DNA of 61,714 nucleotides, taken from positions 1 to 61,714 of the forward strand of contig JBBQER010000005.1 in NCBI GenBank assembly GCA_038320885.1. Reading direction: 5' to 3'. Below, piece by piece: positions 25,800-35,056 of this stretch. The DNA is from JBBQER01 sp038320885. Lineage in GTDB: Bacteria > Actinomycetota > Acidimicrobiia > IMCC26256 > PALSA-610. Both the position numbers and the translations under genes were made by a program. Below the pieces are notes generated by a model. The model searched no databases. It saw only the letters and a list, made by a program, of their open reading frames with translations, and was not told the DNA's origin. How positions within the stretch are numbered: position 1 is the first letter of the stretch; each line of letters opens with the position of its first letter.

Positions 25800-26827
25800 G
25801 TCGCGTGCTCGTGATGATGAGCGGTGGGGTCGACTCGTCGGTCGCGGCCGCGGTCTTGCAGGCCGAGGGCCATGACGTCACCGGTGTCACCCTCAAGCTG
25901 TGGGGTGGCGAGAGCGACTCGGGATGTTGCAGCGCGGCCGACGTCGAAGACGCGCGCCGGGTCGCGGCGCAGCTCGGCGTTCCGCACTACGTCTTCAACT
26001 TCACCGACGACTTCGATACCAACGTGGTCGCGCCCTACGTCGGCGCGTACTCGGCCGGGGAGACGCCGAATCCGTGCGTCGAGTGCAATCGCACCATGAA
26101 GTTCGGCCGACTGCTCGAGCGCGCCGATCAACTCGGCTTCGAGGAGGTCGCTACTGGTCATCACGCCCGCATCGTGGAAACCGCGTACGGTCGCGCGATC
26201 GCGCGCGGCGTCGACCCCGCCAAGGACCAGTCGTACGTGCTCTACATGCTCGGGCGACGCGAGATCGACCGCACGCGCCTGCCCATCGGCGAGATGACCA
26301 AGGCCGACGTGCGCGCCCGCGCGCACGAGCTCGGCCTGCGCACCGCCACCAAGGCGGAGAGCATGGACGTCTGCTTCATCACCAGCGGCGGCCGGTCCGC
26401 GTTCCTCGGGAGCCGCATCGAACGGCGCCCGGGCACGATCGTCGACGATGCGGGTGCGGTCGTCGGCGCCCATGACGGCATCGACGCGTTCACGATCGGC
26501 CAGCGACGGGGCACGGGGGTCGCGGTCGGCGAGCGCCGCTACGTCGTCGACATCTCACCGGCAACGGCAACCGTCACGCTCGGGCGCCGCGACGAACTGC
26601 TCCGCGATCGCGTACGCCTGCGTGACATGAAGTTCCTGCACGCGCTGTCAACTGACGCGCCCGTGGATGTCATCGTGCAGACCCGCGCCCACTCGGCACC
26701 CGTGGCCGGGCGCCTCGAAGGCGACATGGTGATGTTCGAAGCGGCGCAGCCCCGCGTCGCGCCCGGACAGGTCGTCGCGTGCTACGACGGCGATGTGCTG
26801 CTCGGCGGGGGTATCGCCGTGGTCTGA
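25796..26827 (+). CDS. mnmA: tRNA-specific 2-thiouridylase
   Basis: The 343-residue enzyme activates U34 of tRNA for Lys, Glu and Gln with ATP and replaces oxygen with sulfur. The PP-loop SGGVDSSVAA lies near the N-terminus. Cys94 and Cys97 (NPCVEC) and Cys193 (DVCFI) include the catalytic cysteine pair. GHHARI and KDQSYVLYML are further family motifs. The GTG start overlaps the desulfurase stop (GTGA), coupling sulfur donor and acceptor. Confidence 0.96.
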   Translation: MSRVLVMMSGGVDSSVAAAVLQAEGHDVTGVTLKLWGGESDSGCCSAADVEDARRVAAQLGVPHYVFNFTDDFDTNVVAPYVGAYSAGETPNPCVECNRTMKFGRLLERADQLGFEEVATGHHARIVETAYGRAIARGVDPAKDQSYVLYMLGRREIDRTRLPIGEMTKADVRARAHELGLRTATKAESMDVCFITSGGRSAFLGSRIERRPGTIVDDAGAVVGAHDGIDAFTIGQRRGTGVAVGERRYVVDISPATATVTLGRRDELLRDRVRLRDMKFLHALSTDAPVDVIVQTRAHSAPVAGRLEGDMVMFEAAQPRVAPGQVVACYDGDVLLGGGIAVV

Positions 26828-26834
26828 ACAGCAC

Positions 26835-27701
26835 TCATGCCGTCGCGATCCGCCGTTGGCCGGCGGTCGTGACGAAGGCGGCGGTCCGGACGATCGCGAC
26901 GAGCACGACATCGGTGTCGCACAGCGCGGCTTCGTGACGCCCCTTGCGGCGGGCAAAGGATTGCGGCGCTCGGAGCGCCGCCTCGATCGTCCCGGTTCGG
27001 GTCCCGAGTCTCAGGTCGAGCGCGCCGTCGGCCGGCTGACCGTCAGGGCGACCGATTCTCGCGATCTCCTCCCGCCGCATGAGAACCGGATCGGCGAGGG
27101 TGAGCGGATCGACGACGACCACCCCCGCCGGTACGAGCACGAGGAACCGTCGCGCGAGCGAGTGGAGCGAACGGATCATTGCGTACGCAATCGGCAATCC
27201 GAGCACGGTGAGGACGATGCCGACGACGATGCGGCCGTCGGCGAGCAGCAGCGGACCGGTACACGCGCCCGCGCCGGCGAAAAGGACCGCCAAGGGAACT
27301 GGCCCCACCAGGAGCGATGCGGGCACTCGCAACGGGAATCGCACTTCGTCCCCGTACGCCAACGAGTTGACGGCGGTTTGCGAAACCGACGCAGAAAGTG
27401 CGAACACGGACGCGACGATGGCGGTCGAGCCCGCGAGCAGCGCCGACGCCGCACTCGCGCTCGTGACTGACGCAAGGGTCAGCAGCACGGCCGCGGGCGC
27501 GACGATCCGGAGCCCGGTGAGACCCCACGGGCGCGGTGCGAGCAGCGCGACCAGTCCGATCGACCATGCGCACCACAAGAACACCGCGGCGACGCGCGCC
27601 GGAGGGCTCGACCAGCTCGCGAGTGCATCACTGAAGGCGGCACCCGTCGATACGGGAAGGAGCACCCAGGTCAGGCGCGCGAACCACAACGACAACAACA
27701 A
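26835..27701 (-). CDS. Membrane protein of unknown function
   Basis: The 288-residue protein has about seven hydrophobic segments in its first 200 residues and a polar C-terminal tail (VDPLTLADPVLMRREEIARIG) that resembles the membrane-proximal PH-like domains of actinobacterial membrane proteins. No enzymatic motif was seen. It is convergent with mnmA (7 bp between stops) and divergent from the MetE-like gene. Confidence 0.68.
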   Translation of the reverse strand: MLLSLWFARLTWVLLPVSTGAAFSDALASWSSPPARVAAVFLWCAWSIGLVALLAPRPWGLTGLRIVAPAAVLLTLASVTSASAASALLAGSTAIVASVFALSASVSQTAVNSLAYGDEVRFPLRVPASLLVGPVPLAVLFAGAGACTGPLLLADGRIVVGIVLTVLGLPIAYAMIRSLHSLARRFLVLVPAGVVVVDPLTLADPVLMRREEIARIGRPDGQPADGALDLRLGTRTGTIEAALRAPQSFARRKGRHEAALCDTDVVLVAIVRTAAFVTTAGQRRIATA

Positions 27702-27753
27702 TGCGTTTCCCGCTTCGTTCGACCGGCGAACCGAGTCCTATCCTACGAGGCGC

Positions 27754-28758
27754 ATGCCCGACAAAGTTCTTGTGTCCGGAATCGCAACCGCGATCGGCAG
27801 CCTTCCGCATCAAGATGTCGCGACCGCGGCCGCGCTCGTGCTTCGCTGTCTTCCCGAACTTCCCGCGGCGCCCGAGCTCCCCATGCGCACTCCGCTCGAA
27901 GGAGTGGTCGCGCAATGGGCACGCGCGATCGACGGCGTCGACGTGCAGGTTGACGGAACTCTCACGGCGAGCCACCGGCTCGGCGCCCGCGCGGCGATCA
28001 GTGCGGAGTTCGACGCCGACGCGCACGGGGGACTCCTCGCGTTTCTGGACATCGCCGCGTCGCAGCCCATGCGGCCGCGCCGGGTCAAGGTGCAATGCGC
28101 GGGACCGCTCACGCTCGGTACGGCTCTGCTCGAGATCGGTGTCGACGTGGATGTCGCATTCACCCTCGGCGCGCGCACCGCTCGCGCGTGGGCGCGTGCC
28201 CTCGAGGCGCTCGTCGAGTCGCGGTTACCGGGCGCGGCCATCGTCTTGTGCTTCGACGAGCCCGCGCTCGTGCGGTGGCACGCGGGAACGGCGCCGCTCG
28301 ATCGCGAGGCCGCGACCGACATCTTGTCGACGGCATTGGCGGCGCCGAGCTGCCTGACGGCCGTGCACGTGTGCGGCCGGGGCGACCTTCGCCTCGCCCT
28401 CGACGCCGGCCCCCGCCTCGTGCATTTCGACATCGACGCACTCGACATCGACGACGCCGTCTCGCTGTCGCGGTTCCTCGAAGGTGGAGGTTGGGTCGTG
28501 TGGGGTGCCATTCCTACACACCGGCCGGTCGGTGAACAGGCCGCCCCGCTGTGGAAGGCGCTCCTCGACACCTGGTGCGAGCTGACGCGGCGCGGTTGTG
28601 ATCCGGCCCGCCTGCGGTCGCAGGCGTTGGTCGCGCCCGCGTGCGGCTTGGCAGGCCATGGTGCGAGCCAGGCCGAGCGCGCGATGACGCTCGCCCGCGA
28701 GATCGGTAATCGTGTGCACGATCACGGGGCTGCCACGAAGCTCGCCATCGGCGCCTGA
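27754..28758 (+). CDS. MetE-C-like zinc methyltransferase-family protein
   Basis: The 334-residue protein resembles the C-terminal catalytic barrel of cobalamin-independent methionine synthase but lacks the N-terminal half. Zinc ligands match as His205-x-Cys207 (HVC) and Cys297 (ACGL). The usual Glu ligand is probably replaced by Asp226 or Asp228 (HFDID). It opens with GIATAIGSLPHQD, as in actinobacterial homologues next to ligA (Rv3015c by memory). The methyl donor and acceptor are unknown. Methionine synthesis itself is covered by metH in this window. Confidence 0.78.
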   Translation: MPDKVLVSGIATAIGSLPHQDVATAAALVLRCLPELPAAPELPMRTPLEGVVAQWARAIDGVDVQVDGTLTASHRLGARAAISAEFDADAHGGLLAFLDIAASQPMRPRRVKVQCAGPLTLGTALLEIGVDVDVAFTLGARTARAWARALEALVESRLPGAAIVLCFDEPALVRWHAGTAPLDREAATDILSTALAAPSCLTAVHVCGRGDLRLALDAGPRLVHFDIDALDIDDAVSLSRFLEGGGWVVWGAIPTHRPVGEQAAPLWKALLDTWCELTRRGCDPARLRSQALVAPACGLAGHGASQAERAMTLAREIGNRVHDHGAATKLAIGA

Positions 28759-28787
28759 CCCGTCCGCCGCGATCCGGAGGAGGCTCG

Positions 28788-29135
28788 ATGGAGGCTCACA
28801 ACATCGCGTCGGCGTTCACTGATCTCAGCGAGGCCGAATTCCGGCGTCTCGCATCGTTCAACGGCGGAGAGGTCGGCGTGTTCTGGGCGTCGAGCGGCAT
28901 CTCGCCGTGGGAACGTCATCCGGACGACGACGAGCTCCTTCAGGTCATCGAAGGTGCAGTTGACATCGAGGTACTCGTTGACGTCGGCTTCCAGATCACG
29001 ACGCTCGAAGCGGGTTCGATCTTCGTCGTGCCTCGCGGTTGCTGGCATCGACATCGTCACCATGGGCTCGTGAAGGAGCTCTACCTCACGCCGGGACGAA
29101 CCGAGATGTCGTTCGAGGACGACCCGCGAGCCTGA
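28788..29135 (+). CDS. Small cupin-domain protein
   Basis: The 115-residue protein is a single cupin barrel: WERHPDDDELLQVIEGAVDIEV forms motif 1, and LEAGSIFVVPRGCWHRH forms motif 2 with a metal-type histidine. GGAGGAG lies just upstream of the ATG at 28788. The role may be sugar-, hormone- or metal-related; nothing here decides it. Confidence 0.8.
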   Translation: MEAHNIASAFTDLSEAEFRRLASFNGGEVGVFWASSGISPWERHPDDDELLQVIEGAVDIEVLVDVGFQITTLEAGSIFVVPRGCWHRHRHHGLVKELYLTPGRTEMSFEDDPRA

Positions 29136-29154
29136 AGCGAAGAACCACGACCAT

Positions 29155-29181
29155 TTGAGCGTCGCACCTGCTCGGTAGATT
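29155..29181 (+). promoter_or_regulatory. Candidate ligA promoter
   Basis: TTGAGC at 29155-29160 and TAGATT at 29176-29181 are separated by 15 bp, somewhat short. The predicted start of transcription would fall at or next to the GTG at 29189, implying a leaderless ligA mRNA, which is common in actinobacteria. Weak evidence. Confidence 0.3.
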
Positions 29182-29188
29182 TCGGGTC

Positions 29189-31207
29189 GTGGCGTCGAAG
29201 GAGAGCACCGAGCGTGCGCAGGAGCTGCGCGAGCTGATCGAGTACCACAACGAGCAGTACTTCGTCTTCGACGCGCCCGAAGTCCCCGACGCCGAGTTCG
29301 ACGCGTTGGTCAAGGAGCTGCGCGCACTCGAGGCCGCGAACCCCGAGCTGATCACGCCCGACTCGCCCACGCAGCGCCCCGGCGGCCGGCCGGCCTCGAC
29401 GTTTTCTCCGGTCGAGCACCGCGTGCGCATGCTGTCACTCGACAACGCCTTCTCGCGCGAGGAGCTCTTGGCCTGGGGCACTCGCGTCGAAAAGCTCGTT
29501 CCGAAACCGTTGCGATTCGTCGCCGAGCCGAAGCTCGACGGCCTCGCGATCTCGCTGCAGTACGAGCAGGGTCGATTCACCGTCGGCGCGACCCGTGGTG
29601 ACGGCCGCACCGGCGAGGATGTCACCCAGAATCTGCGAACGCTGAAGCCCGTACCCGCACGCCTTTCGGGCAAGCGCATCCCCGAGCTGCTCGAAGTTCG
29701 GGGCGAGGTCTTCATGCCGCTCGCCGCATTCGAGGAGCTGAACCGGCGCCAAGGTGCCGCGGGCGAACGGTTGTTCACCAACGCACGCAACGCGGCCGCC
29801 GGCAGCCTGCGGCAGAAGGACGCGAGCGTCACCGCGTCACGCGATCTCACGATGTTCTGTTACGAGATCGGCGCGGTGGCCGGTGGCCCGAAGTTGCGTA
29901 CGCACGAAGAGACGCTGGCGTGGTTGCGCGAGCTCGGCTTTCCCGTCAATCCCGAGATCCAGGCGTTTGACGATCTCGCCGACGTGTACGCGTTCTGCGA
30001 ACACATGGAAGCGCAACGTCACGCGCTCGGATACGACATCGACGGCGTGGTCGCCAAGGTCGACGATCTCGGCCAACGCGCGGAGATGGGCACCACATCG
30101 CGCGCGCCGCGGTGGGCGATCGCCTACAAGTTCCCGCCGGAGGAGAAGACCACGATCCTGCGCGACATCATGGTGAGCATCGGCCGCACCGGTCGCGCCA
30201 CACCGTTCGCAGTGCTCGAGCCGGTCTTCGTCGGTGGTGCCAACGTTGGCATGGCCACCCTCCACAACCAGGACGACGTTGCGCGCAAGGACGTGCGCCC
30301 GAAAGACACCGTGATCGTGCGCCGCGCGGGCGACGTCATCCCGGAGGTCGTCGGCCCGGTCCTCACCAAGCGGCCGAAGGGCACGCGTCGCTGGAAGTTC
30401 CCGACCAAGTGCCCCGTGTGCGCGGAGCCGCTCGTCCGCATCGAGGGTGAAGCGAATCACCACTGCGTCAATGTCGACTGCCCGGCCCAGCGGGTGCAGC
30501 GACTCGTCCACTGGGCCGGTCGGGGCGCGATGGACATCGAGGGACTCGGCGAAGAGCGTGTCCGCCAGTTCGTCGACGCGGGACTCCTCGAAGACGCGGC
30601 CGACATCTACGCACTGACCGTCGAAGGCCTCGTGCCGCTCGAACGGATCGGCCAGCGCTCGGCGCAACTTCTGGTCGACGGGATCGAGGGCTCGAAGTCG
30701 CGACCGCTCTGGCGGGTGATGGTCGGGCTCGGCATCAACCACGTCGGACCAACGGCCGCGCAGGCACTCGCGCGGAGCTTCGCCGATCTCGACGCGATCG
30801 ATCAGGCGGATGCCGACGCGCTCACTGCCATCGACGGTGTCGGGCCGACGATCGCGCAGAGCCTCGATCAATGGTTCTCCATCGACCGCAACCGGCGTCT
30901 CGTCGCGCGGTTGAAGAAGGCAGGTGTGAACCTGACCGGCGACGCGGGCCCGGCGATCGAGATCATCGACGAATCGCTCGCGGGCATGACGTTCGTGCTC
31001 ACGGGTTCGCTCGAGCGCCACACGCGCGACGAAGCCGGGGCAGCCATCGAGGCGCGCGGGGGAAAGGTCACCGGCAGCGTGTCGAAGAAAACGAGCTACG
31101 TGGTGTTCGGCGACAGTCCCGGCTCGAAGTTGACGAAGGCCGAGCAACTCGGCGTGCCGATGCTCGACGAAGCCGACTTCGAGGCACTCCTCGCTAACCG
31201 ACGTTGA
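29189..31207 (+). CDS. ligA: NAD-dependent DNA ligase
   Basis: This 672-residue ligase joins Okazaki fragments and repair nicks using NAD. The Ia domain, adenylation lysine Lys115 in EPKLDG, OB fold, four-cysteine zinc finger (Cys408, 411, 426, 431), helix-hairpin-helix repeats and C-terminal BRCT domain (about 595-672) are all in order. The GTG start gives MASKEST. It ends in a 14-bp convergent overlap with the next gene. Confidence 0.97.
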   Translation: MASKESTERAQELRELIEYHNEQYFVFDAPEVPDAEFDALVKELRALEAANPELITPDSPTQRPGGRPASTFSPVEHRVRMLSLDNAFSREELLAWGTRVEKLVPKPLRFVAEPKLDGLAISLQYEQGRFTVGATRGDGRTGEDVTQNLRTLKPVPARLSGKRIPELLEVRGEVFMPLAAFEELNRRQGAAGERLFTNARNAAAGSLRQKDASVTASRDLTMFCYEIGAVAGGPKLRTHEETLAWLRELGFPVNPEIQAFDDLADVYAFCEHMEAQRHALGYDIDGVVAKVDDLGQRAEMGTTSRAPRWAIAYKFPPEEKTTILRDIMVSIGRTGRATPFAVLEPVFVGGANVGMATLHNQDDVARKDVRPKDTVIVRRAGDVIPEVVGPVLTKRPKGTRRWKFPTKCPVCAEPLVRIEGEANHHCVNVDCPAQRVQRLVHWAGRGAMDIEGLGEERVRQFVDAGLLEDAADIYALTVEGLVPLERIGQRSAQLLVDGIEGSKSRPLWRVMVGLGINHVGPTAAQALARSFADLDAIDQADADALTAIDGVGPTIAQSLDQWFSIDRNRRLVARLKKAGVNLTGDAGPAIEIIDESLAGMTFVLTGSLERHTRDEAGAAIEARGGKVTGSVSKKTSYVVFGDSPGSKLTKAEQLGVPMLDEADFEALLANRR

Positions 31208-31631
31208 ACCGCCAGGTATACGGCGAGATGAGGTGGCCGGCCTTTGCCTCTTCGTAGGTCTTGTCCGACGGCCACGCCTCGAAGGTCGCGTTGTGCGCTC
31301 CGGGGCGGAACGCGGTGATGTCGTGCCCGGTCTTCGGTTGGAACACGAATTCGTAAAGGCTCGGATTGACCAGTTGATCCTGCGGGATCAGCTGCCGATC
31401 GATCGTGAGCTGACCGGTGTACCGCGGGAGCAACGAGACGCTGATCGACGCTTGCGGGAGGATGTTCTCCCCTTGTTGCGGAACGACTGCGACGATCGCA
31501 CCGGGAAGCTTTTGCGACGCGGTGCCGCGCACCTCGTTCCGCGTTCCGAAGTACGCCAGGTTGGCTACGACGATCAAGATCGCCGCGACGAGAGCGACGC
31601 GTTCGGGATGCTGAGGTCGGCGTAGCGCCAC
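31194..31631 (-). CDS. Single-pass membrane-anchored protein of unknown function
   Basis: The 145-residue protein has one N-terminal membrane helix (ALVAAILIVVANLAYF, about 13-28) followed by an outer domain of beta-strand character with no cysteine. No family was recognised. It overlaps the 3' end of ligA by 14 bp and runs toward it, and is divergent from the PASTA kinase gene. Confidence 0.65.
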   Translation of the reverse strand: MALRRPQHPERVALVAAILIVVANLAYFGTRNEVRGTASQKLPGAIVAVVPQQGENILPQASISVSLLPRYTGQLTIDRQLIPQDQLVNPSLYEFVFQPKTGHDITAFRPGAHNATFEAWPSDKTYEEAKAGHLISPYTWRFNVG

Positions 31632-31713
31632 GCGGGCACCGTATCGCCCGAGTTCTGCCGATCGCGAACGCAGCGCACGCGATGACGCGAATGCGCGCGC
31701 CCCGGCCGCTACC

Positions 31714-33597
31714 GTGTTCGGAATGCCGGGAAGTGTTGGCAGCGACCTCCCGGGCCGGGTGCTCGCGGGCCGCTATCTGCTGCATGGCGCCATCGGTACC
31801 GGTGCCAGCGGTCGCGTGTACGTAGCCGACGATCAACGTCTGCGTCGACGCGTCGCGGTCAAGGTGCTGCACGCGGCCCTGGCCGACGACACCGCGTTCC
31901 TGCGGCGTTTCCGCGCCGAGGCGCAGCTGGCCGCGTCGCTGCACCACTCGAACATCGTCACCGTGTACGACTGGGGCGAGGACGACGTTCCGTTCATGGT
32001 GCTCGAGCTCCTCGAGGGCGGCAGCCTCCGGTCGATGCTCGATCAGAACACGCCGCTCACCGTGTCGCAAGCCGCGCGCGTCGGCCGTGACGTGGCATCG
32101 GCGCTCGAGTACGCGCACGCGCGTGACGTGCTGCACCGCGACGTGAAGCCGGCCAACCTCCTGTTCGACGAGCACGGCATCGTGCGCGTCGCCGACTTCG
32201 GGCTCGCGCGGGCGTTGGCCGAGGCGAGCTGGACCGAGCCCGCGGGCGGCATGCGCGGAACCGCGCGCTACGCGTCGCCGGAACAGGCGATGGGAGCGCA
32301 GCTCGACGCGCGTTCGGATCTCTACGCGCTCGCACTGGTGCTCGTCGAAGCCGTGACCGGTCGCGTTCCCTTCGCATCCGACACGACGATCGGCATGCTC
32401 ACCGCGCGAACGCAGAAGGCGCTGCGCGCGCCCGACGAGCTCGGACCGCTCGGTGCCGTCATCGATCGCGCCGGTGGCCTCAAACCCGAAGATCGTTATC
32501 CCGACGCGGGCACCATGCGCCAAGCGCTGGCCGACGTCGGCGACTCACTTCCGCCGCCGGGCGCGTTGGTTCTCGCCGGGATGCTCGACCAGGCCGACCC
32601 GCACCCGACGCGCGTCGCCGCGGCCGTGACGTCGCCGTCGCCGCTGTTCGATCAGGACGCGACCGAGATCGCGCTCGCACCGCCGGTGAAGCTGCCCGTT
32701 CGGCACAAGGCCCAACCCCGGCGGATGGTGCCGTGGGTCGTCGCGATCGTGCTCCTCGCCACCGTCGGCCTGGCCGCGTCGGCATTCGCGCGGGTGAGCG
32801 GCGCCACCACCGTGATGGTGCCGGGACTGGTCGGTCGTACGGAGGGGGCGGCGAAGCAGCTGGCGAAGCACGACGGGCTGTCGGTCACCGTCGCGCACGA
32901 GGCAGCGTCCGACCCCAAGGGCATCGTCGTCATCCAGTCACCGGCGGCCGGCGACTTCACCTCGGGGCGCAAGGTCAATCTCGTCGTGTCGTTGGGCCCG
33001 GCCAAGGTCGCGGTTCCCGCGATCGAAGGGAAGGCGTGGTCGACCGCGCAGAAGCAGCTCGATGCGATCGGATTCGCGTATCGCACCACCCTCGACTACA
33101 ACAACACGGTCCCGTCCGGGAACGTCGTCACCGTCGGGCCGAAAGGGCGCGTCGCACCCGACGCGGAGCTCGTCGTCGTCCTGTCGAAGGGCCACGAGCC
33201 GGTGAACGTCCCCGATCTGAAGGGCAAGACGTTCAAGCAGGCGTCGGATGCGCTGAAGGCGCTCGGTCTCAAGCCGCTGAAGGGGCTTGACGTCTTCAAC
33301 AACGACGTGCCCAAGGGCAAGGTCGTCCAGACGGCTCCCGGCGCGCGCCAGGATGCGGCCTTCGGCTCCCAGGTGACGATCAAGCTTTCCCGCGGTCCGA
33401 TCCTGACGACGGTTCCGTTCCTCAAGGGCCTGTCGCTCGCCGAGGCGCAGTCGCGGCTCGACACCGCGCACCTCCAGTTCAGGATCAACGGATCGGTGCG
33501 CGGTGGCGAGGTGGTCGTCGACCAGACTCCCGCCGGCGGCGGACGAGTCCCGCAAGAGACGACGACGGTCGAGCTCACGTTCGGGAGGAACCCGTAA
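31714..33597 (+). CDS. PASTA-domain Ser/Thr protein kinase (PknB-like)
   Basis: The 627-residue protein has a cytoplasmic kinase domain (1-280: glycine loop GTGASGRVY, Lys50 in VAVK, HRDVKPAN with Asp143, DFG Asp161, SPEQ) and a linker. One membrane helix (about 338-360) and four PASTA repeats (about 366-627) follow, the latter binding peptidoglycan fragments. It likely reports cell-wall state and phosphorylates division or metabolic proteins. Unlike the classic pknB locus, no rodA, pbpA or phosphatase genes are adjacent. GTG at 31714 or ATG at 31723 may be the start. Confidence 0.93.
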   Translation: MFGMPGSVGSDLPGRVLAGRYLLHGAIGTGASGRVYVADDQRLRRRVAVKVLHAALADDTAFLRRFRAEAQLAASLHHSNIVTVYDWGEDDVPFMVLELLEGGSLRSMLDQNTPLTVSQAARVGRDVASALEYAHARDVLHRDVKPANLLFDEHGIVRVADFGLARALAEASWTEPAGGMRGTARYASPEQAMGAQLDARSDLYALALVLVEAVTGRVPFASDTTIGMLTARTQKALRAPDELGPLGAVIDRAGGLKPEDRYPDAGTMRQALADVGDSLPPPGALVLAGMLDQADPHPTRVAAAVTSPSPLFDQDATEIALAPPVKLPVRHKAQPRRMVPWVVAIVLLATVGLAASAFARVSGATTVMVPGLVGRTEGAAKQLAKHDGLSVTVAHEAASDPKGIVVIQSPAAGDFTSGRKVNLVVSLGPAKVAVPAIEGKAWSTAQKQLDAIGFAYRTTLDYNNTVPSGNVVTVGPKGRVAPDAELVVVLSKGHEPVNVPDLKGKTFKQASDALKALGLKPLKGLDVFNNDVPKGKVVQTAPGARQDAAFGSQVTIKLSRGPILTTVPFLKGLSLAEAQSRLDTAHLQFRINGSVRGGEVVVDQTPAGGGRVPQETTTVELTFGRNP

Positions 33598-33673
33598 CCC
33601 CGACGATCGGGCGGTCCCCGGCGAGGCGTGCCTACGATGCTGCCTCGCCGCCATCCTTCGTAGGGGAGACAGC

Positions 33674-34558
33674 ATGGGTGCACTCGACGGACGCGTCGCG
33701 ATCATCACCGGCGCCGGCCGCGGCCTGGGCCGCGAGCACGCGCTGCTCTTCGCGAGCGAAGGGGCCAAGGTCGTCGTCAACGACCTCGGCGGCGACATGC
33801 ACGGGGAGGGCGGCGATCCGAGCTCGGCGATGCAGACCGTCGACGACATCAAGGCGATGGGCGGGGAGGCGGTCGTCAACGGCGACAACGTCGCCGACTG
33901 GGACGGAGCCCAGCGGATGGTGCAACAGGCCATCGACGCCTTCGGTGACCTCCATGTGCTCGTGAACAACGCCGGCATCCTGCGGGACCGCGTCATCATC
34001 AACATGACCGAGGCCGAATGGGACGCGGTGATCGCGGTCCACCTGAAGGGTCATTTCTGCCCCACGCGTCATGCAGCCGCCTACTGGCGGGAGCAGACCA
34101 AGGCGGGCAAGGAGGTGCAGGCGTCGATCGTGCACACGTCGTCGACCTCGGGTCTGTTCTCGAATCCGGGCCAGGCCAACTACGGCGCGGCCAAGACCGG
34201 GATTGCGACGCTCTCGCAGATCTGCGCCAAGGAGCTCGGCCGCTACGGCGTGCGGTCGAATGCGATCGCGCCGGCCGCCCGGACCCGGCTCACCGAGGCG
34301 ACCCCCGGATTGTCGGAGGTCGTTAAGGCGCCCGAGGAAGGCTTCGACGTGTGGGACCCGGCCAACGTGTCGCCGTTCGTCGCATATCTCGCGACCGGGG
34401 ACTGCCCCTTCACCGGCGAGACCTTCCTCGTGCAGGGCGGCAAGGTGCAGCGGGTCCAGTCGTGGTCGGCGGCCGAGGCGATCGAGAAGAACGATCGCTG
34501 GACCGTCGCCGAGTTGGCCGCCGCGGCGTCGAAGTTGGAGCGTCCGAAGAAGAAGTAG
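33674..34558 (+). CDS. SDR dehydrogenase, 3-hydroxyacyl-CoA dehydrogenase-like
   Basis: The 294-residue short-chain dehydrogenase has the NAD motif TGAGRGLGREHA, the NNAG turn (VNNAGILRD), the SSTSG catalytic serine segment and Y170-x3-K174 (YGAAK). The pattern GREHALLFASEGAKVVVNDLGG is close to the dehydrogenase domain of peroxisomal multifunctional enzymes, suggesting beta-oxidation. GGGGAG precedes the ATG. An SCP2-like gene lies nearby (35057-35455). Confidence 0.88.
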   Translation: MGALDGRVAIITGAGRGLGREHALLFASEGAKVVVNDLGGDMHGEGGDPSSAMQTVDDIKAMGGEAVVNGDNVADWDGAQRMVQQAIDAFGDLHVLVNNAGILRDRVIINMTEAEWDAVIAVHLKGHFCPTRHAAAYWREQTKAGKEVQASIVHTSSTSGLFSNPGQANYGAAKTGIATLSQICAKELGRYGVRSNAIAPAARTRLTEATPGLSEVVKAPEEGFDVWDPANVSPFVAYLATGDCPFTGETFLVQGGKVQRVQSWSAAEAIEKNDRWTVAELAAAASKLERPKKK

Positions 34559-34846
34559 GCCGCCCGGCCCGCCGATATTGCGACGAAATGTCCGACTCGC
34601 GAAGCCAGATGTCAACAATGTCACATCGACATGAGGCTTCCGGCATCTTGTTGGCAACAGTTGCCCGTGTCATCGTCCGATGACGTTCCCCAGTCCGGGG
34701 TATTCGGTTCAGTCCGACTCCGCGGCGGGTAACGGATAGTGGGTGGATGTTCGAAGCAAATGTGATGAGTGATGGGACTTCCCGGGGCGGGCGCCTGACG
34801 GAGGTCATGAAATGAACGTCGGCGGCTCACCCAGGAGAACGTCGTG
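34559..34846. other. Intergenic region with two adjacent palindromes
   Basis: About 290 bp without a recognisable longer gene. GGCAAC-A-GTTGCC at 34653-34665 and GTCATCG-TC-CGATGAC at 34669-34684 are perfect inverted repeats three bases apart, followed by a short CCCC/GGGG stem near 34688-34700. They look like operators or a structured leader ahead of the small ORF at 34847. Confidence 0.5.
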
Positions 34847-35023
34847 ATGCGGCGGGTACCGCATGGAGCAACGACTCGGCCGCCCTTGGCGCGGCCGGGG
34901 AGCGGGTACGGACGGCCGGTGAAGCTCGGCCCGCCGAAACAGCTGCGCGCCTACGCGAGCCGATCCCGGGCGCGGGTCCGCGACTTCGGGATGTTGCTCG
35001 CCGTATCGCTCGACGAGAGCTGA
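34847..35023 (+). CDS. Small basic ORF, 58 residues
   Basis: AGGAG at 34833-34837 lies 9 bases before ATG 34847 (or 6 before GTG 34844). The product is rich in Arg, Pro and Gly and ends with RVRDFGMLLAVSLDES. No family was recognised. The strong ribosome site and the palindromes upstream are the only support. Confidence 0.4.
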   Translation: MRRVPHGATTRPPLARPGSGYGRPVKLGPPKQLRAYASRSRARVRDFGMLLAVSLDES

Positions 35024-35056
35024 TTCGAGCCGGGCGCGCCCGGCCCTGCGAACGCC

